From: Adiantum capillus-veneris | Taxonomy: Eukaryota > Streptophyta > Polypodiopsida > Polypodiales > Pteridaceae | Direction: 5' to 3' | Assembly (NCBI GenBank): GCA_014529385.2 | Contig: CM043962.1 | Location: forward strand, 86,463,180-86,523,179 | DNA: 60,000 nucleotides | Part shown: piece by piece, positions 11,401 to 20,451 of the stretch | How the letters are laid out: each line of letters opens with the position of its first letter | Numbering within the stretch: the first letter of the stretch is position 1 | The notes under the pieces: model-generated | Seen by the model: only the letters and a program-made list of their open reading frames with translations | What the model was told of the DNA's origin: nothing | Database searches by the model: none | Translations under genes and position numbers: made by a program

Positions 11401-12081
11401 TGTACTAATCAAACTCTTCTTGAGTTGTGGCACATGACGCACTTTGTGCAAAACAAAAGTCATACCATCAGTAAAAGAAAACTGGACACTGCCAATACCT
11501 GCAATGTCACATGCATAGTTGTCTCCCAAATAAACAGTGCCCTGCACCTCACCTGAGTACTGTGTAAACCAATCCCTATGAGGTGTTACATGAAAGGAGG
11601 CACCTGAATCAAGAATCCAAGTATGCATGTCCACATCAGAACCCATAGCAAGGGTATGTGCATCCACAGAAGAGACATTGAGTACATCAGTGCTGCTGTC
11701 ACTGTCACAACTACTAGCAACATTGATTTCCTCAATCAACACAGTGCTCTTCTTGGCATTTCCCTTGTCCTTTGCATCAGTTTCAGCACCCTTGTTCTTC
11801 TCTTTCTTCCACTCATAGCATTCCCGTTTATAATGCCCTTTCTTTCCACAATGATGACACACAACATCTTTCCTACGAGATTTGCTGCGTGCCCTGTCCT
11901 TACTATCAGATTTCTCCCTCTGTTGAGACCTGCCTCTCAAGTGCAATGCATTAGAAGACCCACCTGTGGTGTTCTTCCTGTTCATCTCTTCCATCAAGAG
12001 AGAACTCTCTACATCTGCATACTTAAGTGACGCACTTGAGTTACTAAGAGCTGTCCGGAATACATCCCAACTCTCGGGCAA
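8449..12081 (-). CDS. Copia F pol: nucleocapsid, protease, integrase, RT, RNase H
   Basis: This is an open frame of 1210 codons. In order it has the CCHC knuckle CHHCGKKGHYKREC (about residue 75), protease with the D-S-G triad (WILDSGASFHV, about 155), the integrase HHCC zinc domain (HGRLGHMS to CIYGKH), integrase core with DVCEM, DDATRK and PSQNGVAERLNRT, the plant copia RT (WVYKTKVT, KARLVAKGYKQ, catalytic YVDDMLIAG) and RNase H (FTDADFAGHPDCRKSTSGY to STTEAEY, then ADLLTK near the end). It is in the same frame as gag upstream, separated only by TAG at 12133-12135. All key catalytic residues looked for are present. Confidence 0.93.
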   Translation of the reverse strand: MPESWDVFRTALSNSSASLKYADVESSLLMEEMNRKNTTGGSSNALHLRGRSQQREKSDSKDRARSKSRRKDVVCHHCGKKGHYKRECYEWKKEKNKGAETDAKDKGNAKKSTVLIEEINVASSCDSDSSTDVLNVSSVDAHTLAMGSDVDMHTWILDSGASFHVTPHRDWFTQYSGEVQGTVYLGDNYACDIAGIGSVQFSFTDGMTFVLHKVRHVPQLKKSLISTGQLDDAGYHTTFGDSKWKICKGARIVAKGCKSDTLYPLHVSSVRDHVVAVTEQPSVSLWHGRLGHMSKRGMETLSRCGYLPCLRYADFSHCQHCIYGKHNQTPHKRSLSLKSDRLDLVHSDVCEMPQLSLGGKKYFVSFIDDATRKVWVYPIRAKSDVLDTFKKFLAFVENQTDKKLRSLRSDNGGEYVSKAFIDFCATKGIKRELTAPFNPSQNGVAERLNRTIQEKVRSMLSHAALPHGFWAEAVQTAIHLINRSPSKALGGKVPEEVWSGKPPSYAHLRVFGCEAYVHIRSELRTKLEPKSHKCIFLGYGEDGEMGYRLWDPALRKIIRSNDVIFNENCMHKQPTKVEEVRRVVFREDVTYGQPRRPNVQQPLHAENGAENQPLAAENQPQQVAIDAPQVGEQVDAPRLPVVAMQPAEQPTVFDGLQAENPPVMDHWVRRSARVTRPPDRYEPSLDYVMLTDCGELSCYKEAMQREDSKKWFKAMVSEMQSLEKNHTWDLVDLPKGHKALPCKWVYKTKVTSDTSSKYKARLVAKGYKQKHGVDFDEIFSPVVKLATLRLVLGLVASEDMELKQMDVKTAFLHGDLLEIIYMMQPEGFVAKGQEKKVCRLLKSLYGLKQSPRAWYHKFDTFMRSQGYKRSNSDHCLYINTASDGSLLLLILYVDDMLIAGKNVTALDALQQSLKNRFDMKDLGEANHILGMRISRDRLHRRLYLSQRDYVNKVLHRFHMDGGKALGTPLPPYVKLTAHDCPNTDDMRAEMAKIPYASAVGSLMYAMVATCPDIAFAVGVVSRYMSNPGKKHWEAVKCILRYLKGTKDLCICFGKSETSVHGFTDADFAGHPDCRKSTSGYVFTFTGGAVSWISRLQKCVALSTTEAEYVAATEACKEALWLMRLVEELGIKSPVSVLHCDSQSAIMLARNSVFHAKTKHIEVKYHFIRSVLDDKSITLVKVHTDDNPADLLTKSLPAERFAYCRQMMGVG

Positions 12082-12132
12082 TGTGCATAGCAGAAAAGTA
12101 GCTTTGAACTCCTCATCAATCGTGAATTTCAG

Positions 12133-12549
12133 CTATGTCAGTTGGCTGAAAATAGAATTGAATTCATTGAGGTGCACTGACATGTGCGTGCCCTCCTTCA
12201 TGCGGAGATCCATAAGCTTCTTAAGCCAATACACTTTACTGGCAGCACTCTGCTTTGCATACAACTCGTCTAAACGTTTCCACATGCCCCATGCTGTCTG
12301 GTCATTCTCTACATTGAAGAGTAAATTGTCAGACACCGAAAGCATGATCGTGGAACGAGCCAACTCGTCCACTTCTTCCCATTCTTCAACCTCCATATCA
12401 ACCGGTTTCACACCCTGTAACTTAATAGGTTTCGCCTGTTTCTTCTGCAACATCACATTATAACATTGCTTCTTCCATATAGCAAAGTTATGGGCACCTT
12501 CAAGCTTGCGAATGTGCAACAAATTGCCACTTTCACTACTAGAAGCCAT
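12133..12549 (-). CDS. Copia F gag N-terminal part, ended by an in-frame amber codon
   Basis: The ATG at 12549 begins MASSSESGNLLHIRKLEG, the usual start of plant copia gag (DUF4219/UBN2 type), including WKKQCYNVMLQKK and the MWKRLDELYAKQS segment. The frame ends at TAG 12133-12135 and continues without shift into the pol frame at 12132, so gag-pol would be one polyprotein of about 1366 codons with one stop. The stop lies inside the capsid, not at a gag/pol border, so a disabling mutation is more likely than programmed readthrough. Confidence 0.85.
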   Translation of the reverse strand: MASSSESGNLLHIRKLEGAHNFAIWKKQCYNVMLQKKQAKPIKLQGVKPVDMEVEEWEEVDELARSTIMLSVSDNLLFNVENDQTAWGMWKRLDELYAKQSAASKVYWLKKLMDLRMKEGTHMSVHLNEFNSIFSQLT

Positions 12550-13090
12550 TCTGAGTGATTGCAAACACTGAAGGCCTATTTTGCCGACCTAAACACGCCC
12601 AAATGTGCGCAATCGGGCAAAAAAACAGCTTGCTGTTACAGAAAAACAGCGAGCAAATTTCACGCGAAATCACCCCACAACGGCGTACATTCACTGCCAA
12701 ACCCTTACCAAAGGTTTCCACAAGGTGTATACGTCATTTGCTTGCTGAAATTCCCTGTTTTAGGGCAAAAAACAGACCTGTAAACACCTGTTTTGCGGAA
12801 TTTTCAGAACCTCGTTGGTGGAAACACCTGTAAGATTGACCTGTGAGACTTGCCCTAATGAAATTGCATCAAATTGACCCCGAAATTGGTCAATTTCAGC
12901 CGAAATAGGCTGCTGTTCGCCAGTTTTGAAACCCTAATTTTGGGGAAACTGTCACCGGAGGTCAATTCTACACGGTGAGAGGATCCCTTCGCGACATAGT
13001 TGATCGAAAACGGTTGAATATCCTTCCCGCAGCGAGCAAAAACAGAATTCTGATCTGTGTTGCGAAGATGGCTCTCTTGGAAACCCTAAA

Positions 13091-13102
13091 TCTCTGATAC
13101 CA
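13091..13102 (-). other. Copia F primer-binding site (tRNA-iMet type)
   Basis: On the minus strand TGGTATCAGAGA follows two bases after the LTR end. This is the standard plant initiator-Met primer site and fixes the element's orientation. Confidence 0.85.
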
Positions 13103-13104
13103 TG

Positions 13105-13381
13105 TGTGGGGGAGCAGGAGAAAGAGCCCACTTGCTGTCCTATGCAATGAGAGTGAAGGAGAAGAGGAGATTGGCGCAGAAAGAGCACACGCAGAGAAAA
13201 CGTGAGAGAGAGAGAGAGCTCGTTGAATTTGGGAGAAGTCACGCTATTTTTCTTTTGGGCTTTACATTTGAGTATATGAGTAAGTGACTAGGGGGCCATT
13301 CACACTTGGGCCCCCTCACTTATTAGTCTTTTGAACTTATAAGTTATAAGTACAAGGCACTTAGGCCTTTATTCCCTAACA
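13105..13381 (-). repeat. 5' LTR of copia F
   Basis: A 277-base copy of 8095-8369, differing by four substitutions and one extra GA. It is followed by the second GGACC of the target duplication. Confidence 0.93.
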
Positions 13382-14397
13382 GGACCATGCGATAGATTTG
13401 GTGCCAGGCAGTAGCCCACCAAATAAGCCTCCGTACAGGGTTAGTGCGGCTCAACAGAAAGAGATAATGGGCCAAGTACAGGAGCTGTTAGTAAAGGGGC
13501 TGATTCAGCCCAGTTCATCTCCATTCTGTTCTCCAGTGTTGTTGGTGCAAAAAAAGGATGGCTCATGGCGTATGTGCATCGCTACTGTGCACTGAACAAG
13601 AATACCATCAAGAATAGGTTCCCTATACCTAGAATAGATGATATTCTGGACAAATATGAAGGAGCAGCTATGTTTAGCAGGATAGATCTAAAGAGTGGGT
13701 ACCATCAGATCCGCATTAGATCAGAGGATGTGCACAAGACTGCTTTTAGAACAACGTTTGGCCTTTATGAATTTTTAGTGATGCCCTTTGGTCTCACAAA
13801 TACTCCTGCTACGTTCAATAGGATGATGGAGAGAATTTTCCGTCCACACCAGTAGTTTGTTGGTACATTCTTTGATGACATGATAGTCTACTCAAAGAAT
13901 GAAGAGGAGCATAGGCATCACTTGGCCATTGTGTTCAAAGAGCTACCCAGTCATAGGTTGCTCATCAATGCAAAGAAAAAAGTGAATTTTTTCTGGAAGA
14001 GATTCATTTTTTCGGACACATTGTCTCAAAGGATGGTGTCAGAATGGATCCTGCAAAAGTTAAAGCGATCAAGTCATGGCCAGATTTGAAGACGGTGCAC
14101 AATGTCCGAAGTTTCTTGGGACTATGCTCCTATTACAGAAGGTTTATCCAAAATTTCGTTGAGATTGCTTCACCTTTACATGCTCTTCAATAGAAGGCAG
14201 TCACCTTTAGATGGACACAGAAAGAGATTTCAGCTTTTCATCTCTTAAAGGAAAAGATGACTTCAAATCCAGTCATTGTGTTGCCAGATCTTAGGAAGTC
14301 ATTTGTGGTCCAGTGTGACGCCTGCGGTAGTAGCATTGGTGCAGTGCTAATGCAAGATGGCAGGGTAGTAGCCTATGAGAGTAGAATCTTGCAAGGG
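13382..14397 (+). pseudogene. D2 reverse transcriptase and start of RNase H
   Basis: The sequence continues the D2 pol from 8094: [16 protein letters not shown], then the RT motifs [13 protein letters not shown] and FFDDMIVYSK, then the RNase H start CDACGSSIGAVL. Defects seen are a shift around the IDYR motif (13565-13595), TAG at 13853-13855 where D1 has CAG, a shift near 13975 in a run of A, and TAG near 14191. The protein match ends at YESRILQG (14397), after which unrelated 3' sequence follows, so the RNase H end and all of integrase are deleted. Confidence 0.85.
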
Positions 14398-14853
14398 CTA
14401 GAAGTTTGGCGATTGCTCTTATGGAATGTCCAAAAGTTTGGTTAGTGCTATAGAAGTGAGTATTTCTTGTCAGTTTGTCAAGGATACAGTAATTGCTTCT
14501 ATTAAAGAGTACATGTGTAACTGCATTCTTAAACTGTCGGTTTGGGTATACTCGAAAGTGTTACGGGATCCAACGTGTACTATAAGACAGTGGCAAAATG
14601 TGCAGCTACCATTTTGTCATTGAAAAGTCAGTGACTCAAAGCAATGGCAGAGTGCGAAGCTACCACTATGTCATTGGGACAGGGTTCACACGCAGGCAAT
14701 ACATGAGTCGACCAGGTGTTGAATACACCAGGGTTGACAATGAGCATGTATGTGTCGTATATGTGTCGACAGGTGTTGAATACATCAGTGTTGACAGTAA
14801 GCATGTACGACATAGATGCAAACGAGGACGTTTGAGATTTCAAGAGGGGGGTA
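14398..14853 (+). other. D2 3' untranslated tract with degenerate tandem repeats and polypurine tract
   Basis: There is no coding match here. Two imperfect tandem pairs are visible: GCTACCATTTTGTCATTG / GCTACCACTATGTCATTG (around 14603-14680), and a 55-60-base pair each containing AGGTGTTGAATACA (14717-14830). The tract ends in the polypurine sequence CAAGAGGGGGGTA (14841-14853) just before the 3' LTR. Confidence 0.7.
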
Positions 14854-15309
14854 TGTCACCAGCGTGTGACTACTATCTATCCTTTTTGTTGATTTCTTTC
14901 TTATTATCTATTTACTTTCACTTTTTGGAAACACCCCTCGGGAAATCTAACTGCCCTGCATTGCATAGCTAGTGTGGAACTGTCCAGAGGGAGTCCAGGC
15001 CTGAGGGCAAGAGAGCACTAAGGTTGAACAAGGACTATGGTTAGCCATAGCCAAAGTGGAATCCTTTGCTACAGAGGCTACATTTCAGTTCTGGATGTGG
15101 CCGCAGTGTCCAAAGAGGGTCGGATGACCTAGAAAGATACAATGGCAGCATCTCCTAAAATTTAGGGACTGCTATTTTGGGACCTGAAAATGTGTTGGCG
15201 TCATTACCTCCGGAATGACAAAGGGAACATTTTCTTACTCTGCCGTGAAGTCAACTGGGCAACCGGTTGGGATATTTTTAGGCGGCAACTCCGAAACGGG
15301 AAAATGCTT
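14854..15309 (+). repeat. Truncated 3' LTR of D2
   Basis: The first 456 bases match the 5' LTR at 4242. The match stops at AAAATGCTT (15301-15309). The next bases belong to a different gypsy family. Confidence 0.85.
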
Positions 15310-15734
15310 TATTTTGAGAATCTTTAATTAAAATCATGTACACGGAAATAGATTTCTTTATTGACTTATTGAAAGCTTGTGTATGTACAATGGGTATGGT
15401 GTTACCCATTTGCTTGGCATCTATGTACATATCTTTTTTCCTGAACCTAAAGTAGATTCTTCTTTTGAGAAATTAACATTGGCAGCCATGCGATCAAACC
15501 ATGGTGCCCCTAGGATTACATCCTCGTGCTTGAGAGGAGAGATAAAGAAGTCCTCTTTGTCCACATAGCTTTGGACATGGAGCCTCAATTTCCCAATTAA
15601 AGGAGTGATTGAAGCTTCTTGCCCCTTGAAAGCACAGTCTGTGGGTAGGACATCTCCCATGTCATAAGCTTGTATGCCTAGCTTGGTGGCCAACTCTGTG
15701 GATATGAAATTGTGAGTAGAACCAGGGTCAAAGA
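15310..15734 (-). pseudogene. Gypsy protease fragment (H family) lodged between two broken D LTRs
   Basis: The minus-strand frame encodes FFDPGSTHNFISTELATKLG and ends with a protease C-terminal APWFDRMAANV segment. It is closest in this window to the H element protease at 58734-59042. The left edge joins the plus-strand D2 LTR and the right edge joins the minus-strand D3 LTR in a shared AAGGCAA. No LTR, primer site or TSD of its own is visible, so it is a captured or left-over piece, not an insertion with its own ends. Confidence 0.75.
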
Positions 15735-16241
15735 AGGCAAGTGCACAAAAATGTGCCACTTGGCGCATTTACAAGCATTTTCCCGTTTCGGATTCGCCGC
15801 TTAAAAATATCCTGACCGGTTGCCTAGTTGACTTCGCGGCAGAGTAATAAAATGTTCCCCTTGTCATTCCGGAGGTAATGACGCGAATACATTTTCAGGT
15901 CCCAAAATAGCAGTTCCCTAAATTTTAGGAGATGCTGCCATTATATCTTTCTAGGTCATCCGACCCTCTTTGTACACTGCAGCCACATCAAAAACTGAAA
16001 TGTAGCCTATGTAGCAAAGGATTCCACTTTGGCTAGTCAATGACCCCACTTTGGCTAACCATAGTCCTTGTCCAACTTTAGTGCTCTCTTGCCCTCATGC
16101 CTGGACTCCCTCTGAACAGTTCCACACTAGCTATGCAATGCAGGGCAGTTAGATTTCTCGAAGGGTGCTTCCAAAAAGTGAAAATGAATAAATAATAAGA
16201 AAGAAATCAACAAAAAGGATAGATAGTAGTCACACGCTGGT
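15735..16241 (-). repeat. Truncated 3' LTR of D3
   Basis: It matches the inverted D LTR from near its U3 start (terminal bases missing, CACACGCTGG at 16231) for about 505 bases. It is an inverted counterpart of the D2 3' LTR at 14854-15309, separated by the 425-base protease fragment. Confidence 0.82.
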
Positions 16242-18305
16242 CTTTCCCCTGCTCTGTACAGTGATCTTTTTGTTGTAGGCATCCATGATTCCCTGTACAC
16301 GAAACAACCAAGGAATACCTAACAACACATCAAATCCGTCCAGTGGCATGATGTAAAATTCTTCAGCATCTACATAGGACTGGATATGTAGACGCAACTT
16401 TCCAATGATGGGTGTCACAGCCTCTGTGTGGCCAGGACATGCCAAACCTGCCTCTGCTGTATACCCCATCTCTTCAGGTCTAATTCCCAACTTTGAAGCC
16501 AATTCTGGGGAAATGAAGTTGGCTTTGGCACTTGGATCAAAGAAGATAAGAACTGTTTGATCCCAGACCTTTCCCCATGCTCTGCAAAGCTCACTTGCAT
16601 CTGAATTTGGCTTGTCGCCCACCATATCTGGCACTAGACCAACCATGGGCTTCTTTCCTTTCATGTCCTCCTTGTCTTCAGAATCAGCTGGCCTTTTCTT
16701 TGTAGGACAATTGTAAGCAATGTGGCCAGGCTGCTCACAGATGAAGCATTTGTTCTTTGACCTCAGGACCTTCTTTTGCTCTTCCAACTTGCGAGGAAAA
16801 ATACTTTTCCATTTCTTCGCTGGTCCCTTTTCTGATTCAGGCGTAGCTTTGTCTTTCCCTACGTTGGCTGGCTCTTGAGTCACTTTAGGAACCTCCTTCG
16901 GAACATACTTCTTCGCTGAATTTTTCTTGGCTTATCCTTCCTTGACGCCAGTATTGAATTCACAATCCTCTCCCTTGAGCAAACCATTGCCAGTGTTTGC
17001 TACCTCGATAAGCTGCGTCAAAGTAGTGACTTTGGTCTTCATACAGTACTTTCTCAATCCTTTGGGTAGGCCACAACAGTACTTTTCAATCTGTTCTGTC
17101 AATGGCACAAACCTATAGGAAGTTACTGGAAGTAGAGCTTTCAAAAACTTCCGATTGTAGTCATCCAGATTCTTGCAAGTGGTAGCATTAAGCCGGTGCC
17201 ATTCTGTCATGACATCTGCTTCAAAGTCATCAGATAACCATGTTGTTGCAAAAATCTGCTTGAAGTAAATCCACGTGGACAGAGCTTGCCCTTGAAGCAA
17301 TAAAGTTGTCCACCATTGTCCCGCATTCCCTGTCAAGAAAGTGGCTGCCTTGCGGACCTTTGAAGCCTCTGTAAAGTTTCCCCCTGCATAGGCCTTGTCA
17401 AACTGCTGGAGGAATGAGAGAGCCTTCTTCCTGTCATAAAACCCTGTAAAGGTCGTGAATGTCACACCTTTGTCACCTTCTCTATACGGAGTTGGCCTCT
17501 CCAGCGACGTTAAGTTGTCATATGGAAGTGACTGAAACATGGGAACACTGTTAGGGTTCATCTGTGTTACCTGACCGCAATTAAGTTGACTTGGATATGC
17601 CATATTTGGCTATTGATTTGTAATTCCAGCCATACCAAAGTTTGCTTGTGGCATCCCAAATTGGCCCTGAATGCTTTGAAACCCTGGTAGCATGCCCGTG
17701 ACACCATACATGGGGTTAGGCATCATTGTTTGAGCACCCCCGAACACTGTTCCTGGCGTGTAAAACTGATTTCCAAGTGCATGACCAACCATGCTCTGAA
17801 ATACCGATCCACCTCCAAAATAGCCAGGGTGTACTGAAGGTGGTGGGAAGACTTGTCGCATAGCCTATAGGTTGCTTCCCTGCCCATTAGAACCAGCTAT
17901 AGGCTGCTGAAAGGTGGCTGGCTGAATTGGTACAGCTTGAAAGACTGGGATTTCAACCACCTATTCTTGCACCTTAGGCACACGTTGTGGAGACTGCATG
18001 TTCTCCATCAAGTGTAGAGGTGTTTCCATTGACTCTGCAGTATGAATCACCTGTGTTCGAGCCATAACAGGCTTTTGAATATGATCCAGTGACCCAACTT
18101 GCTGAAACGGAAGAGGAGGTTGCAAAAAGGCTAAAAACCTCGGGTTCTGCATTACTTGTGTGAACATAGCCACAGCAGTAGCCAACTGGGTCCTGAATAT
18201 ATCATCATCCGTCTGTGGTGGTCTTGAAGACTCACCCACTTCATGTGTCTGTTGACCCTGCGAAGAGGAAACCTCTTCAGTCACATCATCTGGTATGTCA
18301 GCCAT
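16242..18305 (-). pseudogene. D3 gag-protease with amber stops
   Basis: The ATG at 18305 begins MADIPDDVTEEVSS. The order is low-complexity Q/M/G/F/N-rich region, gag core (TGFYDRKKALSFLQQFDKA), CFICEQPGHIAYNCPT knuckle, then protease where the motif reads FFDPSAKANF (the Gly is changed to Ser). Stops are TAG at 17961-17963, 17865-17867 and 17610-17612, all of them CAG in D2, and TAA near 16935. The reading ends at the deletion junction near 16242. Confidence 0.8.
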
Positions 18306-18412
18306 AATTGCAATTTCCTGTGTCTGGTCTATGATCCCCTGTGTCTTCAAACCCAAATTGACTAAGGCTCACTTCTATGGGAAAAAGTGATTTAATCCTG
18401 ACGATGGAACCA

Positions 18413-20023
18413 TGAAATCTGCCTGTACTTTCAAAAAGGGCGGTAGACCTTAGACTTAAACCTTATTTGCTTTCACCCATTTAATTTGTCGCCCACTTTA
18501 CCTGTTCTTTCAAGACACAACAAAGGGGAAAGGGATACAGGCTGCTAGAATGCACCTGTATGAGAAGACCGACACCAGATTGGCCCCTAACTTAGGCACC
18601 CCTTTCGGTATTTCTTTATTGTTTAAAAGAGGGAATAAACATTGTGGTTCCCTACAAGCTGCCCCGCGCAAGCTTGGCTGAATTTCAACTGTTCCGGCCC
18701 GATTTTGGCAACATAATTGTACTAGGACCCTTCACAGTCAGTATTCCCACGCATTGAATGACTTTCCCGACGCATACGGGCACTTCGCAAAACCTGGCGA
18801 GAATCTGCAGCATGCTGAATTCTCTGTTTTCAGCCCCGAAAATGCGCCAGATCACCTGTACAACGGTCCCCTCGCGTCCCCGAACCTCCTGGGGGTACTA
18901 GGGACCGTTTAGGGCCAAATTCCTAAACCTGCAAAAATACACAGTAGGCTGTAATTCACTGTTTCGGGCTCCGTTTCGCGTGCCGGTCGCATCCGTAGCA
19001 AGTCCTCGAGCTCCCGCACCTGTAGGGCTACTTGCCCTTTGAATCGGACGAGATTTCAGATGTGAAACCTTTCCGAATCACCTGTACCTGCGGGGGATTA
19101 GCCGCTAGCTAATCCAGTACCTGTGCAAGAGGCTCTTGCCTCGGCAATCGCGCATGAGCCCACACAACTGTACATTGGTCAATTGAGAAGCCTACTAGAG
19201 GGGCATAACATACTGCCATAGGGGAGAGAGAGGGCAGTGCGTAGCGTGCAGAGCATCACTCCTGGCACCGCACTGTACATAGGAGGGAAAGGAAGCACTC
19301 CATACCTCTTAACCTGTGACAGACGCTGCAAATGAGCCCTCCTCCCTTCAAATTCAGTGCCACTTCTTCCTTGAGGAGGCAAGTGCACAGAAATGTGCCA
19401 CTTGGCGCATTTACAAGCATTTTCCCGTTTCGGGTTCGCCGCTTAAAAATACCCTGACCGGTTGCCCAATTGACTTTGCGGCAGAGTAATAAAATGTTCC
19501 CCTCGTCGTTCCGGAGGTAATGACGCGAATGCATTTTCAGGTCCCAAAATTGCAGTTCCCTAAATATTAGAAGATGCTGCCATTGTATCTTTCTAGGTTG
19601 CCCAGTTGACTTCGCGGCAGAGTAATAAAATGTTTCCCTTGTGATTCCGGAGGTAATGACGCGAATACATTTTCAGGTCCCAAAATAGCAGTTCCCTAAA
19701 TTTTAGGAGATGCTGCCATTGTATCTTTCTAGGTCCTCCGACCCTCTTTGTACACTGCAACCACATCAAACACTGAAATGTAGCCTATGTAGCAAAGGAT
19801 TCCACTTTGGCTAGTCAATGACCCCACTTTGGCTAACCATAGTCCTTGTCCAACTTTAGTGCTCTCTTGTCCTCAGGCCTGGACTCCCTCTGAACAGTTC
19901 CACACTAGCTATGCAATGCAGGGCAGTTAGATTTCCCGAGGGGTGCTTCCAAAAAGTGAAAATGAATAAATAATAAGAAAGAAATCAACAAAAAGGATAG
20001 ATAGTAGTCACACGCTTGTGACA
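18413..20023 (-). repeat. 5' LTR of D3
   Basis: On the plus strand it runs TGAAATCTGCC to TTGTGACA, 1611 bases, about 150 longer than the D2 LTR because of an internal tandem duplication. The R-region block is present with GGCACC in place of GGCGCC (18595-18620). Confidence 0.83.
19462..19733. repeat. 136-bp tandem duplication inside the D3 LTR
   Basis: Two adjacent units (19462-19597 and 19598-19733), each ending CATTGTATCTTTCTAGG, differ at several positions. The D2 LTR has only one unit. Confidence 0.85.
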
Positions 20024-20451
20024 TCCCTAGATGCAATCACATGCAAAATTGCAATGCAGACATAGACTTCCTCGCGGGAAAGCATCTGCTTTCTCGAAAA
20101 GCAACCCGCTTTCTCAGAAAGCATCCGTTTTTCCTCAAAATTTCCTTTGAACCCATCTTCATTCAAGTGCTTGCCTTTCCTTGTGCAAAATTCTAACACA
20201 GTTTGGAATTACCTCCTAACTATGGATATTCCCTTTCTGATGCACCCGACACCCACCTTGTGACACATCAGGAATACCCATCACCTAGTCCCTATCTACC
20301 AACTTATGGTACAATCTCTTTCGCGATGCTCTATGTCACCCATCCTATAACACATCAGAGATGTCCGTTCCCGAATTGTCGAATACTTCTTCTCGATGCT
20401 CCCTGTCACCCATCCGATGTGACGCATCAAAAGTAAATGTTCTTGGTGGCC
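20024..20451 (-). repeat. C2: old LTR related to C, left part, split by C and D3
   Basis: The sequence is a diverged reverse complement of the middle of the C LTR. Shared blocks include AATGCAGACA, CTTCCTCGCGGGAAAGCAT, TTTGAACCCATCTT and CACCCATC...TGACGCATCA. It is cut on the left by D3 and on the right by C at 20452. It resumes at 34120. Confidence 0.7.

Larger units (their letters stand above)
8095..13381 (-). mobile_element. F: nearly intact Ty1/copia element with GGACC target duplication
   Basis: It is bounded by two short LTRs (275 and 277 bases, about 98% identical, four substitutions and one GA indel counted by eye) and a perfect 5-bp target duplication GGACC (8090-8094 and 13382-13386). 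It sits in the protease-RT spacer of D2. The order on the minus strand is LTR, initiator-Met primer site, leader, gag, protease, integrase, RT, RNase H, polypurine tract, LTR: the Ty1/copia order. Only one lesion was seen, an in-frame TAG in gag. It is the best-preserved element here. Confidence 0.95.
4242..15309 (+). mobile_element. D2: gypsy element split by copia F, lacking integrase
   Basis: The order is 5' LTR, tRNA-Glu-type primer site, gag, protease, [copia F], RT, start of RNase H, a 3' untranslated tract with repeats, polypurine tract, and the first 456 bases of the 3' LTR. Pol breaks off inside RNase H at about 14397 and no integrase is present, so it cannot integrate by itself. The 3' LTR is cut at 15309 by a foreign gypsy piece. 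Removing F (one TSD copy) restores a continuous protein match across 8094/13382. It inserted into the LTR of D1. Confidence 0.88.
15735..20023 (-). mobile_element. D3: internally deleted gypsy element (gag-protease only)
   Basis: On the minus strand it has a complete 5' LTR (20023 to 18413), a tRNA-Glu-type primer site, gag and protease, then a direct jump to the 3' LTR (16241). RT, RNase H, integrase and the polypurine tract are missing. The deletion joins protease codons (QSRGKT) to the LTR five bases inside its terminus, with a shared GT at the join. The 3' LTR itself is cut at 15735. The right flank is TCCCT inside the older C2 LTR. Confidence 0.85.

Noticed and set aside
8693-12463. Plus-strand frames inside copia F and other antisense frames over pol genes
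   Set aside because: They mirror the conserved minus-strand pol and have no recognisable content.
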